A stretch of DNA of 51,753 bases from Pseudohongiella sp. (GCA_030651695.1 JAUSCD010000032.1:1-51753); one strand, 5' to 3'. Shown: positions 27,602 to 39,009, numbered from the stretch's first letter. Notes: generated by a model from the letters alone, not told the origin. A program made the numbers and translations.

Positions 27602-28531
27602 ATGAGCATTTTGGTTATTGCAGAACACGACAATACCGCCCTCAAACCGGCGACCCTGAATACCATCACTGCAGCAAAGGCTATTGGCGGCGATATCACT
27701 GTACTGGTAGCCGGTTCGGGCTGCTCGTCAGTCGGTAGTGCTGCGGCAGCGATAATGGGCGTAAGCAAAGTACTGGTAGCTGACAACGCAGCATACGAGC
27801 ATCAGTTGCCGGAAAATATTTCTGCATTGATAGTGGAAATCGCATCCGGTTACTCACACGTGCTGGCGCCTGCAACAACTACCGGCAAAAACTTTATGCC
27901 GCGTGTTGCTGCATTGTTAGGTGTTGCCCAGATCTCTGACATCACTGCAGTCAAGAGTGCTGATACTTTTGTGCGTCCTATTTATGCCGGAAACGCATTG
28001 GCAACCGTGCAATCCAGTGATTCTGTAAAAGTGGTCACTGTACGTGGCACAGGATTCGAAGAAGCCACCAATGAAGGTGGCTCCGCTGCCGTTGAAGTGC
28101 TGTCAGTTGTCAAAGAGCAGGATCTGTCGCAGTTTGTTGATCAGCAACTGACCGTCTCCGAGCGTCCTGAATTGACCGGCGCATCCATTGTGATCTCTGG
28201 TGGCCGTGGTATGCAGAACGGTGATAATTTTGCGCTGCTGGAAAAAGTGGCTGACAAACTTGGCGCTGCCATCGGTGCTTCACGCGCGGCTGTTGACGCA
28301 GGTTTTGTACCTAATGACATGCAGGTCGGTCAGACCGGTAAGATTGTTGCGCCGGATCTGTACATTGCTGTTGGTATTTCCGGCGCGATCCAGCATCTGG
28401 CCGGTATGAAAGACAGTAAAGTGATTGTTGCGATCAATAAAGACGAAGAGGCGCCCATTTTCCAGGTCGCCGATTACGGGCTGGTGGCAGATCTGTTCCA
28501 GGCCGTACCTGAGCTGGCTGAAAAGTTGTAG
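27602..28531 (+). CDS. etfA: Electron transfer flavoprotein subunit alpha
   Basis: EtfA binds the FAD of the heterodimer. The N-terminal domain starts [11 protein letters not shown]; the C-terminal FAD domain has [59 protein letters not shown] and [12 protein letters not shown], all hallmarks of the family. The protein is 309 residues. GGGG 10 nt upstream supports ATG 27602. It is followed by a strong bidirectional terminator facing rne. Confidence 0.96.
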   Translation: MSILVIAEHDNTALKPATLNTITAAKAIGGDITVLVAGSGCSSVGSAAAAIMGVSKVLVADNAAYEHQLPENISALIVEIASGYSHVLAPATTTGKNFMPRVAALLGVAQISDITAVKSADTFVRPIYAGNALATVQSSDSVKVVTVRGTGFEEATNEGGSAAVEVLSVVKEQDLSQFVDQQLTVSERPELTGASIVISGGRGMQNGDNFALLEKVADKLGAAIGASRAAVDAGFVPNDMQVGQTGKIVAPDLYIAVGISGAIQHLAGMKDSKVIVAINKDEEAPIFQVADYGLVADLFQAVPELAEKL

Positions 28532-28557
28532 AACGGTTCAGATACGCTCATCACAAA

Positions 28558-28588
28558 TAAAAAACCCGGCGTAAATGCCGGGTTTTTT
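28558..28588. terminator. Bidirectional rho-independent terminator between etfA and rne
   Basis: AAAACCCGGC (28561-28570) and GCCGGGTTTTTT (28577-28588) form a stem around a 6-nt loop, with an A-tract on the left and a T-tract on the right. It can serve etfA on the plus strand and rne on the minus strand. Confidence 0.9.
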
Positions 28589-28664
28589 ATTGCTCAAAAA
28601 ATGATGCCGGAAACTGCCGGAGAAAACAAAATAGTTTCTCCGGGGCTTGTTCACGCGGCCGGCA

Positions 28665-31600
28665 TTATTCGGTCTTGTTTGCTTCGGCAGCCAGTCGTGC
28701 TTCTTCTTCCAGTCGACGACGACGGATTTCACGCGGATCGTTCGGTGCACGGCCCGAGCTGCTGACTTCCTGAATGGCGCCGGCTTGTGTTGCTTCCGAG
28801 TGAGTTGCTTCCGAGTGGGTTGCTTCCGGGTGAGTTGCTTCCGATTTGGATGCGTCGGATTGAGATGCTTCAACCTGAGTTGTGATGATGTCAGCAATGT
28901 CTGCCGGCACTTCAGTTGTTTCACTTGTCAGGTTTTTGTTGATGCTGTTGTCAGCTGCTACAACGTGTGTTTCAGTAACTTCATTAACAGGACTTGCGTC
29001 AACGGCAGTCTCAGCCACCTGATTTTCTGCTGCAGGTGCGCTTGCTGTATCAGTCGGGGCTGCCTGTTCTTCTGTAGCTATTTCCAGCTGAACAGGAGCT
29101 TTTTTAGACGCTCTTGGTGCTCTGGCAGGTTTTGGAGTAACCGGCTCATCAGTTATCTCAACGGGAGATTCTGTTGTGTGTTCGACCGCATTTTCTACGG
29201 CGATGTCCAAAGCGCTTGTGTCCTGCGCGGCAGGAGCTTCACCCGGTGCAGAATCGTTTTCGCCAGAGTCATCATTGTCATCGTCAGTCGAAGCGCTTGC
29301 ATCCCCATCAGTAGCTGCAGCGGATTGACCGCGGCCACGACGTGAACGACCGCCACGGCTGCGACGACGACGAGGTTTGGCGGTGCCGTCTTCAGCCTCA
29401 GTGCCCTCTGCTGCATTTTCATCGCCCGCTGCTGTAGCGGACGCCGTATCTTCGGCGGTAGCGTCTGTGCTGTGGGTTGCAACAAACGCGGCTGCAGCAG
29501 CTGCTGCCGCGGGCGCGTTTGTCAGATCAGCAACAGAATCAGCAGCGCTGTCACTAGCATCTGTAGTTTCCAATGTTGATTCCGGTGCATCAGGATGCGG
29601 TCCCCGTGTACGTTTTGTCGTGTTGCGCGGACGACGGTCACCGCGTCTGCGACGTGCATCACCGGTTCCTTCGCCTTCGGCCTGATCGGTTTCACCGGCT
29701 TCGCCAGCAACCACCGGATCTTTGCGCACGGTTTCTTCATCGGCAGGGCGTTGACGACCTTGCTGATTGCCACCACGACCGCGGCCGCGGCCACGGGCCT
29801 GTCCGGCAGCCTGCGTGTCAGCGTCCTGTCCGTCGCGGGCTACGCGTTTTTCATCTTTGCGTTCTGGTTTGTTGTCGTCTTCAGCTTTTGCTGGTTTACG
29901 GTCCCGATCATTGCTGTCGCGATCGTTACGATCTCTGTCGTTACGGTCCCGGTCGTTGCGATCGCGACCGCCACGGGTATTGCGCTGCTGATTGCGGCCC
30001 TGACCTGTACCCTGGGGGCGACGTGCACGGTTGCGCTCGGCCAGATTTTTTTCTTCCTCTTTTTTCTGTTCGTCATCAGCTTCGTCAGACAAACCAAAAA
30101 CGGACAGTAACGAGGCAAAAAAGCCTTTTTTGCGCGGAGCGCTGACAGCAGCAACTGCTACAGGGGCGGTAGGCGCCGGTGCCTGCGGAACAGTCGGAGC
30201 CTGCACAGCAGCTTGCTGTGTGGGCGTGGACTTTTGCGCCACAACAATTTCTTCATGATCATCATGCCCGGTCACGATTTCGTAACTGGCCAGAGGTGTG
30301 CCACCGTCAAGCTGAGTCAGGCTTTGAATTTCGTAGTGCGGAGTTTCCAGTGACGGATTCGGAATAATCAGCAGGCGTGTTTTGCTTTGAACTTCGATAG
30401 CAGCAATAGTGTTGCGCTTTTCGTTCAGCAAATAAGACGCAACAGCCAAAGGCACTATGGCCCTAATCTCGGCGGCCTTCTTCTTGTTGGCTTCTTCCTG
30501 CAGCACACGCAGGATAGACAGGCACAGTGACTTCACATCACGGATGGCACCCTGGCCGGCACAACGCGGGCAGACAATGGCGCTGGTTTCTTCCAGTGAC
30601 GGACGCAGACGCTGACGTGACATTTCCAGCAAACCAAAGCGTGAGATGCGGCCTACCTGCACACGTGCACGATCCGCTTCGAGCGCATCACGCATGCGGT
30701 TTTCAACTTCTTTCTGATTCTTGGTGGAGCTCATGTCGATAAAATCGATCACCACCAGACCACCCATGTCACGCAGACGTAATTGACGGGCAATTTCGTC
30801 GGCTGCTTCAAGGTTGGTGTTTAATGCAGTTTCTTCGATATCAGAGCCACGTGTTGCACGTGACGAGTTGATGTCGATAGAAATCAGTGCTTCGGTCGGG
30901 TCGATAACAATCGAGCCGCCTGAAGGCAGTTTCACTTCGCGCTGGAAAGCCGATTCAATCTGCGCTTCTATCTGAAAGCGGTTGAACAGCGGCAGGGATT
31001 CATTATAAAGACGAATGCGTGACTCGTACTGCGGCATCACCTGACGTACAAAGGTCAGCGCTTCTTCGTGTGCTTCTTTGGTATCCAGCAACACTTCCCC
31101 GATATCCTGGCGCAGGTAGTCGCGAATGCAGCGAACGATAACGTTACTCTCCTGGTAAATCAGGAAGGGCGCCGATTTTTGCTTCGAGGCCTCTGTGATG
31201 GAGGTCCACAGCGACAACAGGTAATCCAGGTCCCACTGCAGTTCTTCCTGATTTTTACCAACACCGGCGGTGCGCACAATGATGCCCATGCCGTCAGGAA
31301 TTTCCAGACCGTTGATGGCTTCGCGAATCTCTGAGCGCTCGTCGCCTTCAATACGGCGCGATATACCACCGGCCCGCGGATTGTTTGGCATCAACACCAG
31401 ATAACGGCCAGCCAGACTGATGAAGGTAGTCAGAGCAGCGCCTTTATTGCCGCGCTCTTCCTTTTCCACCTGCACAATGACTTCTGTGCCTTCAGAAACG
31501 GACTCTTTGATATTGACGCGGCCGCCATCAGAACCTTTTTTGTTGAAGTATTCCGGGGCGATTTCTTTTAGCGGCAGGAAACCGTGACGCTCGGCTCCAA

Positions 31601-31778
31601 AGTCCACAAATGCGGCTTCAAGACTGGGTTCAACACGGGTGATGCGGCCTTTGAAGATACTGGCCTTTTTCTGCACGCGGGTGCGGTTTTCGATATCCAG
31701 ATCGTACAGCTTCTGGCCATCAACAAGGGCTACACGCAGTTCTTCTTCTTGCGTGGCATTAATCAACATTCTTTTCAT
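28665..31778 (-). CDS. rne: Ribonuclease E
   Basis: RNase E is the endonuclease that organises the RNA degradosome and processes rRNA and tRNA. The N-terminal half has [21 protein letters not shown], the S1 domain ([19 protein letters not shown]), the RNase domain with catalytic aspartates ([21 protein letters not shown]) and the CPRC zinc link ([10 protein letters not shown]). The C-terminal half is low complexity: Arg/Asp repeats (RDRND units, about 29880-29990), Ala/Glu-rich stretches and HSEAT repeats at 28790-28849. At 1037 residues it is close to E. coli size. A long upstream gap is compatible with leader-mediated autoregulation. Confidence 0.96.
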   Translation of the reverse strand: MKRMLINATQEEELRVALVDGQKLYDLDIENRTRVQKKASIFKGRITRVEPSLEAAFVDFGAERHGFLPLKEIAPEYFNKKGSDGGRVNIKESVSEGTEVIVQVEKEERGNKGAALTTFISLAGRYLVLMPNNPRAGGISRRIEGDERSEIREAINGLEIPDGMGIIVRTAGVGKNQEELQWDLDYLLSLWTSITEASKQKSAPFLIYQESNVIVRCIRDYLRQDIGEVLLDTKEAHEEALTFVRQVMPQYESRIRLYNESLPLFNRFQIEAQIESAFQREVKLPSGGSIVIDPTEALISIDINSSRATRGSDIEETALNTNLEAADEIARQLRLRDMGGLVVIDFIDMSSTKNQKEVENRMRDALEADRARVQVGRISRFGLLEMSRQRLRPSLEETSAIVCPRCAGQGAIRDVKSLCLSILRVLQEEANKKKAAEIRAIVPLAVASYLLNEKRNTIAAIEVQSKTRLLIIPNPSLETPHYEIQSLTQLDGGTPLASYEIVTGHDDHEEIVVAQKSTPTQQAAVQAPTVPQAPAPTAPVAVAAVSAPRKKGFFASLLSVFGLSDEADDEQKKEEEKNLAERNRARRPQGTGQGRNQQRNTRGGRDRNDRDRNDRDRNDRDSNDRDRKPAKAEDDNKPERKDEKRVARDGQDADTQAAGQARGRGRGRGGNQQGRQRPADEETVRKDPVVAGEAGETDQAEGEGTGDARRRRGDRRPRNTTKRTRGPHPDAPESTLETTDASDSAADSVADLTNAPAAAAAAAAFVATHSTDATAEDTASATAAGDENAAEGTEAEDGTAKPRRRRSRGGRSRRGRGQSAAATDGDASASTDDDNDDSGENDSAPGEAPAAQDTSALDIAVENAVEHTTESPVEITDEPVTPKPARAPRASKKAPVQLEIATEEQAAPTDTASAPAAENQVAETAVDASPVNEVTETHVVAADNSINKNLTSETTEVPADIADIITTQVEASQSDASKSEATHPEATHSEATHSEATQAGAIQEVSSSGRAPNDPREIRRRRLEEEARLAAEANKTE
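28790..28849. repeat. Four tandem 15-bp units in the rne C-terminal region
   Basis: Units such as TTGCTTCCGAGTGAG repeat four times with small changes (28790, 28805, 28820, 28835). They encode pentapeptide repeats of the type HSEAT in the disordered C-terminus of RNase E, where copy number may vary between strains. Confidence 0.85.
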
Positions 31779-33000
31779 AATAGATACACTTCTCTTGAGA
31801 ACCAGAGCGGGTATCCAGAAGAATCATGATTGGCAAGGCAGACAGGAAAACAAAACACAGCGCATCGGCGTTCAGAAAACGCGGGCGGCAAACACCGGAA
31901 CCTGAAAGAGAGCAGAGGAGCTTTGCGTGACGCTGCATGCTGCACAACAGTGGTCGGCTGAATAAACAGGATTTTCGCGGGCAGCGGATCGTTGTGGGTC
32001 TGAGCGCTTGGTCAAACAGATGGGTCGGTAGACCTGTCTGGGAGAAAGAGATTGCCGGTGTGTTTATTCGCCTGCAAACTGCTCAGTATTCCGTTGCCTG
32101 ATCGGGTACTTTGTTCGCCGATTAGATCCTTGTTCTTCGCGTATTTTTCGCGATTTCTTCAGCCGGAAGCCTCATCTGTCGTTAACACATGCCAGTGGGC
32201 AAGGTCCGACCGGAGTTCATTCCGGTAACCCGTATTATCATAAATATCAAGACAGTCCGGGTATTCTGCGTGGTCATCTGTCCGCCTGCGTCCACCGATT
32301 TACAAGCCGTTGCTTAACGCTTGTTACATCAGGGTCGTGCAACAGGACAGAGTTTCCTGTTTATCTCTTTACTGCTTCTTGTGTCGGTCACTACGTACGT
32401 TGCTGGCCAGGTCTTGCTACTACGTTTTTAACTATCAAGTCCTGGCGAGACTTTCTGAATCGATGTCAGGTTCTGTTTTGCTGGCCGTAGGGCAGTGCAG
32501 CTTTGTGTGTCGCCGGCACCCGCAAGCAATACTTGAATGCTTTGATGGTGCCTGGTCGTCCGCTATCACTTGCCGCGGCGGACAGTAATAACTACTGTCC
32601 GTGCGCAAAAATCATGTTTTTCTGAAGTCCACGGGGTTTCACTCGGTGATACCCGGCGCTCCGGTTACGTTTTTAAAACTAACGGTTGTTAAAACTAACG
32701 GTTTTCTGGCACTGATTACTGCTATTCGGTTTCTACTGCTTCTTGCTTTCTTTATAGGTACTGCAGACGATTGGCCTGTCGGTACGAATTCATGGCTGAT
32801 TACGTTACACCACATCCCGGATAAGGGCATTACTGGTAATGACGTTCACTGGCTTTTTTCAGCCCGCCGACTATAACAGTAAAACCTTTTTTATTCAAAC
32901 ACCTGCATTATTGCGCCGACCCGCTGAAGTGCTGGTTTGTTTTAAGTGGGGGGCTCGTCTAGAATCGCGCCATGTTTATATCTCCCAGGCTACTCTCAAG
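31779..33000. other. 1.2-kb rne-lolC intergenic region
   Basis: No credible gene lies here; the short frames have no recognisable motif or ribosome site. The part next to rne probably encodes its long mRNA leader. Visible structures are a hairpin at 32017-32040 (10-bp arms with two wobbles and loop GGTA), a 6-bp stem at 32209-32226 (ACCGGA/TCCGGT), and a 15-bp direct repeat TTAAAACTAACGGTT at 32673-32687 and 32689-32703. A lolC promoter is at 32937-32965. I found no convincing rne promoter by eye, though TGATAATAC on the minus strand near 32232-32240 could be an extended -10. Confidence 0.6.
32937..32965 (+). promoter_or_regulatory. Predicted sigma-70 promoter for lolCDE
   Basis: TTGTTT (32937-32942) and TAGAAT (32960-32965) are 17 bp apart. 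Transcription would begin near 32972, leaving a leader of about 30 nt before lolC. Confidence 0.5.
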
Positions 33001-34263
33001 ATGATGTATCGCCCACTGGCATTGTTTGTAGGCCTGCGTTTTGTGCGTGCGCGCAAGAACAACCAGCTTATGTCCTTTGTGACTGTGATCTCCATGCTGG
33101 GCATCGCGCTGGGTGTTCTGGCTCTGATTGCTGTGTTATCAGTGATCAACGCCTCTACCAGCACCATGCGCGCTGAGACCCTGAAGGCTGTGCCTCATGC
33201 CGGACTGGTATTGCCAGCCGGTGGCTTGTCCTGGACCGAGGCTGCCGCGCAGTTGCAACAGCAACCCGGTATTGTGGCGGTAGCGCCTTTTATCAGTGCC
33301 GAGGCCTGGCTCAGATTCGAGGGGCGCGGCGAGTTTGTGAACGTCAGGGGCGTCGACCCCACGCTGGAACCCACAGTGTTACAACAACCGGATGCGCATC
33401 TGAGCGATCTGCTGGCCCAGCTGGATGAGTTTCCCGACGGTATCATCCTGGGTACGCGGTTGGCTTCGCGGCTCGGGATTTATACCGGCGTATCCCTGTC
33501 CGCGACCCCGCTGGCAACCCTGCTGTCCGGCAGTACCGAAGGCGCGCGCAGTTTTCGTCTGCTGGGTGTCGCCGATTTCGGCTTTTACGACAACGAGCGT
33601 ACTGCTCTGATCCGGCTTCCGGAGGCCGGACAGCTGTTTTCAGTTGACCGCACACCTGCTGCGTCGAATCGTACGCTAATGCAGATGCGTCTGCGTGTTA
33701 ATGACCTGTTCAACGCGCGTATGATCGCCGACCAGGCGGTCAGTGTGTTGCCGCCCGCCGATTATGGCGTCAGCAGCTGGAATGAAACCCGTCGCAGCCT
33801 GTTTGATGCGCTACGAATGGAAAAAGTGCTGACTGGTTTTATGTTGCTGATGATTGTCATCATCGGCGCAGTCAACATTGTGGCAACGCTGGTAATGGCC
33901 GTGGCCGATAAAAGCGCGGATATTGCGATTCTGCGCACCATGGGTGCCAGCCGTGTGACCGTGATGACAGTGTTTGTGATTCAGGGTTTTGCCGCTGGCG
34001 TGCTGGGCACTGCGCTGGGAGCGGCCGGCGGTATTGTGCTGTCACTGAGCATTGGTGATATCACGCGCTGGTTTGAAAACTGGTTGAACAACGTGTTGGC
34101 CCCCGACGATGTCTACATGATTGCCCACCTTACCGCAGAGCTTGAATGGTCAGATGTGATACTGGTGTGCGCCAGTGCGCTGCTGATCAGTCTGCTGGCC
34201 ACACTATATCCGGCGTGGCGCGCCTCGCGCATTCAGCCGGCGGACGTCCTGAGATATGAATAA
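33001..34263 (+). CDS. lolC: Lipoprotein-releasing ABC transporter permease LolC
   Basis: LolC is one of two permeases of LolCDE, which extracts lipoproteins from the inner membrane and hands them to LolA. The N-terminal PLALFVGLRFVRARKNNQLMSFVTVISMLGIALGVLALI is characteristic, followed by a large periplasmic domain and three C-terminal membrane segments with the FtsX-like [15 protein letters not shown] coupling motif. I chose ATG 33001 (33004 is equally possible); AGG lies 11 bp upstream. A longer frame upstream lacks family features. The length is about 420 residues. Confidence 0.93.
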   Translation: MMYRPLALFVGLRFVRARKNNQLMSFVTVISMLGIALGVLALIAVLSVINASTSTMRAETLKAVPHAGLVLPAGGLSWTEAAAQLQQQPGIVAVAPFISAEAWLRFEGRGEFVNVRGVDPTLEPTVLQQPDAHLSDLLAQLDEFPDGIILGTRLASRLGIYTGVSLSATPLATLLSGSTEGARSFRLLGVADFGFYDNERTALIRLPEAGQLFSVDRTPAASNRTLMQMRLRVNDLFNARMIADQAVSVLPPADYGVSSWNETRRSLFDALRMEKVLTGFMLLMIVIIGAVNIVATLVMAVADKSADIAILRTMGASRVTVMTVFVIQGFAAGVLGTALGAAGGIVLSLSIGDITRWFENWLNNVLAPDDVYMIAHLTAELEWSDVILVCASALLISLLATLYPAWRASRIQPADVLRYE

Positions 34264-34309
34264 TACTGAGATATGAGTAACTCTGAAATTTGAGTACTTG
34301 AGGATAATT

Positions 34310-35062
34310 ATGGTCAACGCGTCCGAAACAACCCAGAACCTGCTGATTCCAGTGATCAGCTGCCGCCATTTGAGTAAGCGCTATACCCAGGGCCCCCAGC
34401 AGGTTGAAGTGCTTGTGGACATCAATCTGGACGTCATGCCGGGTGAGTGTATTGCAATTGTCGGCAGCTCAGGTTCAGGCAAAACCACCTTGTTGAATAT
34501 GCTCGGTGGACTGGATTTGCCCTCGGGCGGGCGCATTGATGTGTCCGGGTCGGATCTGGCCACACTCAGTGATCGCGACCGTGCCACGCTGCGCAATCGT
34601 TATCTCGGATTTGTATATCAGTTTCATCACCTGTTGGGCGAGTTTTCGGCGCTGGAAAACGTGGCCATGCCCTTGTTGATCGGGGGTGTATCCACCAAAG
34701 AAGCCAGTGTTCGCGCGGCTGATTTATTGCAGCAGGTCGGTTTGGGTCATCGTCTTACGCATAAACCATCCGAGCTCTCGGGCGGTGAACGACAGCGTGT
34801 TGCCATCGCGCGGGCATTGGTTGGTTCTCCGCGCTGTGTGCTGATGGACGAACCGACAGGCAATCTTGATCGCCGCACGGCACAAGGTATCCATGAGCTG
34901 ATGCGATCGCTGAACCAGCGCATGGCGACCAGTTTTGTGGTGGTGACTCACGATGAGCAGTTTGCCGCCACACTGGACAGAGTGCTGTTGTTGCGGAATG
35001 GTTGTTTGCAGGAGGCGGGTTCAGTCGGTGCTGACAGTCAGCAGGATGTCACGCATGTCTGA
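34310..35062 (+). CDS. lolD: Lipoprotein-releasing ABC transporter ATPase LolD
   Basis: LolD is the ATPase of LolCDE. Walker [11 protein letters not shown]-loop FVYQFHHLL, signature [15 protein letters not shown], Walker [13 protein letters not shown] and H-loop VVTHDEQF are all intact. I chose ATG 34310, 6 nt after GAGG, giving 250 residues. It follows lolC after 46 bp, where the near-repeat TGAGATATGA/TGAGTA occurs, and its stop overlaps lolE by 8 nt. The paired permeases LolC and LolE flank it, so the complex is the three-gene type rather than the LolF type. Confidence 0.95.
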   Translation: MVNASETTQNLLIPVISCRHLSKRYTQGPQQVEVLVDINLDVMPGECIAIVGSSGSGKTTLLNMLGGLDLPSGGRIDVSGSDLATLSDRDRATLRNRYLGFVYQFHHLLGEFSALENVAMPLLIGGVSTKEASVRAADLLQQVGLGHRLTHKPSELSGGERQRVAIARALVGSPRCVLMDEPTGNLDRRTAQGIHELMRSLNQRMATSFVVVTHDEQFAATLDRVLLLRNGCLQEAGSVGADSQQDVTHV

Positions 35063-36320
35063 GCGGTCGTCATCAGGTTTGTTGGCTGCCCGCATTGCGC
35101 TGCGTTATGTCAGCGTAGGCCGGCGCAGCCAACTGGTCAGTTTTATGTCAGTGCTGACCATTGGTGGTCTTGCGCTCGGTGTCACCATCCTGATTACAGT
35201 GTTGTCAGTGATGAACGGTTTCGACCGTGAGGTGCGCGAGAGTGTGCTTGGCGTACTACCGCATGCCACTGTCAGTACACAGGAGCGGCCGCGTTCAGCG
35301 CAGTGGCAGACGCTGGATGAGCAATTACAGGCGCTGCCGGGTATCGAGCGCACTGCGCCCGTTTTGACTGCCAATGGCGTGTTAGCCGGACCGTTGGGCA
35401 GCAAAGGTGTACTGGTTAACGGCGTTAACCCTGAGCGCGAGCTGCAGATATCACGCTTGCCGCAGTTCATGCGTGCCGGCAGCCTGCAGGCGCTGGCCGA
35501 AAGCCGGTTTCAGATTGTGCTGGGCGAAACCCTTGCCAGGCGTATGGGCGTCGGGCTCGGCGACAGCGTCAGTCTGTATTCCCTGAACGTGTCCATTAAT
35601 CCGGTGGCACCACTGCCGGTACAACGCCGCTTTATTGTCGCCGGCATTTTCCGGGTCGGTACACAGGAGTTGGACGAAGAGCTGGTGATGATCGCTTTGG
35701 CGGATGCCCAGGCGCTATATCGCCAGCCTGACAGTTTTGATGGATTGCGCCTGCGTACCAGCGACGTACTGGCTGTGAATCAGCTGCGCCCGGTCATTGA
35801 AATGCAGCTGCCGCCGGGTTTCTACCTGGAAACCTGGACGCAGTGGTTCGGTGCAATCTATGAAAATATCCGCCTCTCCCGCACCATTGTAGGATTTTTG
35901 TTATGGCTGCTGGTGGCAGTGGCGGCCTTTAATCTGGTGGTCAGTCTGGTGATGATTGTGCGCGACAAGCGTTCGGATATTGCGATTTTGCGCACCATGG
36001 GCGCTTCGCCCGGCATGATTGGCCGCATTTTTGTATTTCAGGGCTGCCTGATCGGACTTATTGGCACGGGGCTCGGGCTGGCCCTGGGTTCTGTGCTGGC
36101 GCTTAACGTGAGTGATCTGTTTGCGATGCTGGAACAGTCCACCGGCGCCCGGCTACTCAGTGCGGATGTTTACCCGGTTGATTTTCTGCCGTCAGAGTTG
36201 CGGGTATCGGACCTTGTGACAGTCAGCACCGGTGTGTTTTTGCTCTGTCTTCTGGCCAGTATTTACCCTGCCTGGCGCGCCGCCCGGGTGTTGCCAGCTG
36301 AAGCACTGCGCTCCGAATAA
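35055..36320 (+). CDS. lolE: Lipoprotein-releasing ABC transporter permease LolE
   Basis: LolE is the second permease of LolCDE. It shares the LolC layout: an N-terminal membrane segment ([36 protein letters not shown]), a periplasmic domain and three C-terminal membrane segments with [20 protein letters not shown]. The protein from ATG 35055 is 421 residues. AGGA lies 8 nt upstream; the ATG at 35046 is possible but sits on that site. It ends the lol operon; comEC follows after 127 bp. Confidence 0.93.
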   Translation: MSERSSSGLLAARIALRYVSVGRRSQLVSFMSVLTIGGLALGVTILITVLSVMNGFDREVRESVLGVLPHATVSTQERPRSAQWQTLDEQLQALPGIERTAPVLTANGVLAGPLGSKGVLVNGVNPERELQISRLPQFMRAGSLQALAESRFQIVLGETLARRMGVGLGDSVSLYSLNVSINPVAPLPVQRRFIVAGIFRVGTQELDEELVMIALADAQALYRQPDSFDGLRLRTSDVLAVNQLRPVIEMQLPPGFYLETWTQWFGAIYENIRLSRTIVGFLLWLLVAVAAFNLVVSLVMIVRDKRSDIAILRTMGASPGMIGRIFVFQGCLIGLIGTGLGLALGSVLALNVSDLFAMLEQSTGARLLSADVYPVDFLPSELRVSDLVTVSTGVFLLCLLASIYPAWRAARVLPAEALRSE

Positions 36321-36447
36321 CTGTGTCGGCAGCCAGTGCGGCAGCCGGCGCTATATTGCGCTATAACTCTGATGTGCCTTTGAGCTGTTGTCAGCAATAG
36401 TCTGTTACTGAATACCCTCGTTAAAACGTTTTCGGGAAGGACCCTGA

Positions 36448-39009
36448 ATGCGACTGCGTCTGTTGGTGCTGTGCGCTGGTATTGCCGCGCATAGCAAAAT
36501 GCCAGATATACCCCCGGCAACAGAGTTCTTTCATACAGCGATGCTGTTTTTGATGGTTCTGGTGCTGGCAGTAGCGTTGTCCGCCTCAATCCGCCGGACC
36601 CAATTGGCAGATGCTGAGTCAGACGCTGGCGCACGCCGTCCCTTATTGCTGATAAAACACAGTGCCTGTTTGTGCCTGCTGCTGGTCAGTGGGTTTTTAT
36701 GGGCAATGCTGCTCGCTCAGCTGCAGCTTGCCCAAAGATTGCCAGCACAGCTGGAAGGCGTGGACTTCTGGTTGACCGGACAGATAGAGGGCCTGGTCCG
36801 GCGGGAATCGGGTGATGCGCAGTCCCCGGCTTCCTCCCGCAATCCGCGTTCTCAGCAGTTTGACCTGCGGGTTGATCACAGTTGTCTGCGATTATTGCCG
36901 GAGCAGTGCCAGCAGTCTGAGCAAAATAAAATGTTGACCGGACAACTGGTGGTATTAAACGATTATGCGCATTTGCCGGTGCAGTCGGGGGAGCGCTGGC
37001 AGCTCAGAGTGCGGGTAAACCGGCCGCACGGGTTTTCCAATCCCGGAGCGTACGATTTCGAAGCTGGTCAATTCCAGCGCGGCATCATGGCGCGCGGCTA
37101 CATCAGAGAAACCGCATTCAACACGCAACTGGAACCGCGCTCTGGCGTTCGGGCCCGGCTGGATTTTCGTTCAATTACCGGTCGTTTGCGTGCAGCACTC
37201 GCTGTCGATATTGAGCGCTTGACGGTATCCGGCAAGGGTTTGACTAACAGCGGCCTTATCAAAGCGCTGACCGTTGGCGACCGGGAGGGCATATCCGGCA
37301 AACAATGGGATTTATTCACCGCCACAGGCACCAATCATCTGGTTGTGATTTCCGGTCTGCATGTGGGTTTTGTAGCACTTTGTGCCTGGACCTTGGTGAA
37401 CTGGCTCAGCCGCCGGGTTCCTTGTTTGTTGCTTCGTATTCCTGCACAACACCTGGCCGCGTTTGCAGCGATCGGTGCTGCAGCCGGTTACAGTCTGATG
37501 GCAGGATTTTCGTTGTCTACACAACGTGCGCTGATCATGATTTCGGTGCTCATGATCAGTCGGCTGTCGGGCCGCCCGGTAGCGCCGGCGGATTCGCTGT
37601 GTCTGGCTGCTCTTATAGTGCTTGTCAGAGATCCGATGGCAGTTACCCAGGCTGGTTTCTGGTTGTCTTTTGCTGCAGTGGCATCCTTGTTTTTTGCGTT
37701 TGCCGGACATGGCAGTTTTGATTCCCGGTCTGCAGCCGCGAAGCCGGAATGGTCAACGCTCCTGCCACAAAAGCTTTTGCCACAACAGCTTTGGCGACGC
37801 TGGGTGCAGCCGCAATGGGCAGTCAGTGTGGGCTTGTTGTTGCCACTATTGCTGTGGACCGGGCAGATGTCGCTGAATGCACCTTTGGCCAATATTTTTG
37901 CCATTCCTCTGGTCAGTCTGCTGGTGGTACCTGCAGCCCTGATTGGTGTGTTGCTGCTGTCTGTTGACTGGCCGCTGACTCAGTGGCTTGCATCTTGTCT
38001 GCTGCTGGCGGCGGACTTCCTGCTGCAGGGGTTGCAGATTTTTCTGATCTGGCTCGGGGCCTGGACGCCGGGACTCTGGCGTCCGGCGGTGCCCTCGTTC
38101 TGGGCAATGTTATTGATGGCGCTTTGCAGTGTGCTGCTGCTGATGCCGGGGGGCCTGGTGCCACGTTGGCTGGCGGTGTGCATGCTACTGCCTTTGATCT
38201 GGCCGTCACCGGCTGCGCGCCCGTTGCCGGGGCGGGTATGGTTGCAGTTTCTCGATGTCGGGCAGGGGCTTGCAGTTGTTGTTCATACCCACAAACACAA
38301 TCTGTTATTTGATACGGGTCCTGCGCTGGGGCCGGATTTTGATGCCGGGCGGGCGGTCATCCTGCCTTACCTGCATCAGGCTCATGTGAGTCATCTGGAC
38401 AGTCTGGTCATCAGTCACTGGCATGCGGACCACAGTGGCGGGCTCGATACTGTGGTACAGCAGATCCCGGCACGACAGCTACTTGCCGGCCACACAGGCA
38501 GGGACACTGAGCCGGGTTTCAATTCCTGCGAGGCCGGACAGCAATGGGCGTGGGATGAAGTCAGTTTTACAGTGTTGTTTCCCCCGGCGGGTAGCCTGAT
38601 TGGCGCAGGCAATATCAACGACAGCTCCTGTGTGTTGCTGATCGAAGCCGCAGGTCAGCGCGTGCTGTTGACCGGCGATATTGAAGAAGCGGCCGAGCGC
38701 TGGCTTGTGCGCGAACACAGGGATAATCTGGCAGTGAACATACTGCAGGCGCCCCACCATGGCAGCCGCAGCTCCAGCACGTCAGAGTTTGTTCAGGCAA
38801 CAGGCGCTGACTGGGTCATTATGTCGGCGGGCTACCGGAACCGGTTTGGCCATCCGCATGCCGATGTTGTGGAGCGTTATCAATACAATGGCGCACAGGT
38901 GCTGATGACCGCCGACAGCGGCGCCATCTGGCTGGAGCTTGGCGGCGCCGAACCACAGCTGCTATCGCGCCATCGCCAGCAACAGCGGCGTTTCTGGTTC
39001 AACTTATGA
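36448..39009 (+). CDS. comEC: ComEC/Rec2 DNA uptake channel protein
   Basis: ComEC forms the inner-membrane channel for DNA in natural transformation. This 853-residue protein has an N-terminal membrane and DUF4131 part, a central competence domain with many membrane helices (GTNHLVVISGLHVGFVALCAW), and a C-terminal metallo-beta-lactamase domain (LDVGQGLAVVV, LLFDTGP, VISHWHADHSGG, LQAPHHGSRSSST). AAGGA lies 9 nt before ATG 36448. The protein appears intact, but competence also needs pili and ComEA-type genes not seen here. Confidence 0.93.
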   Translation: MRLRLLVLCAGIAAHSKMPDIPPATEFFHTAMLFLMVLVLAVALSASIRRTQLADAESDAGARRPLLLIKHSACLCLLLVSGFLWAMLLAQLQLAQRLPAQLEGVDFWLTGQIEGLVRRESGDAQSPASSRNPRSQQFDLRVDHSCLRLLPEQCQQSEQNKMLTGQLVVLNDYAHLPVQSGERWQLRVRVNRPHGFSNPGAYDFEAGQFQRGIMARGYIRETAFNTQLEPRSGVRARLDFRSITGRLRAALAVDIERLTVSGKGLTNSGLIKALTVGDREGISGKQWDLFTATGTNHLVVISGLHVGFVALCAWTLVNWLSRRVPCLLLRIPAQHLAAFAAIGAAAGYSLMAGFSLSTQRALIMISVLMISRLSGRPVAPADSLCLAALIVLVRDPMAVTQAGFWLSFAAVASLFFAFAGHGSFDSRSAAAKPEWSTLLPQKLLPQQLWRRWVQPQWAVSVGLLLPLLLWTGQMSLNAPLANIFAIPLVSLLVVPAALIGVLLLSVDWPLTQWLASCLLLAADFLLQGLQIFLIWLGAWTPGLWRPAVPSFWAMLLMALCSVLLLMPGGLVPRWLAVCMLLPLIWPSPAARPLPGRVWLQFLDVGQGLAVVVHTHKHNLLFDTGPALGPDFDAGRAVILPYLHQAHVSHLDSLVISHWHADHSGGLDTVVQQIPARQLLAGHTGRDTEPGFNSCEAGQQWAWDEVSFTVLFPPAGSLIGAGNINDSSCVLLIEAAGQRVLLTGDIEEAAERWLVREHRDNLAVNILQAPHHGSRSSSTSEFVQATGADWVIMSAGYRNRFGHPHADVVERYQYNGAQVLMTADSGAIWLELGGAEPQLLSRHRQQQRRFWFNL

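Noticed and set aside
29573-30145. Plus-strand frames opposite the rne tail
   Set aside because: They arise from the repetitive GC-rich coding strand of rne and have no recognisable domain.
32310-32876. Two small plus-strand frames in the rne-lolC gap
   Set aside because: They lack ribosome sites and family features, and their Cys/Leu/Ser-rich composition looks non-coding.
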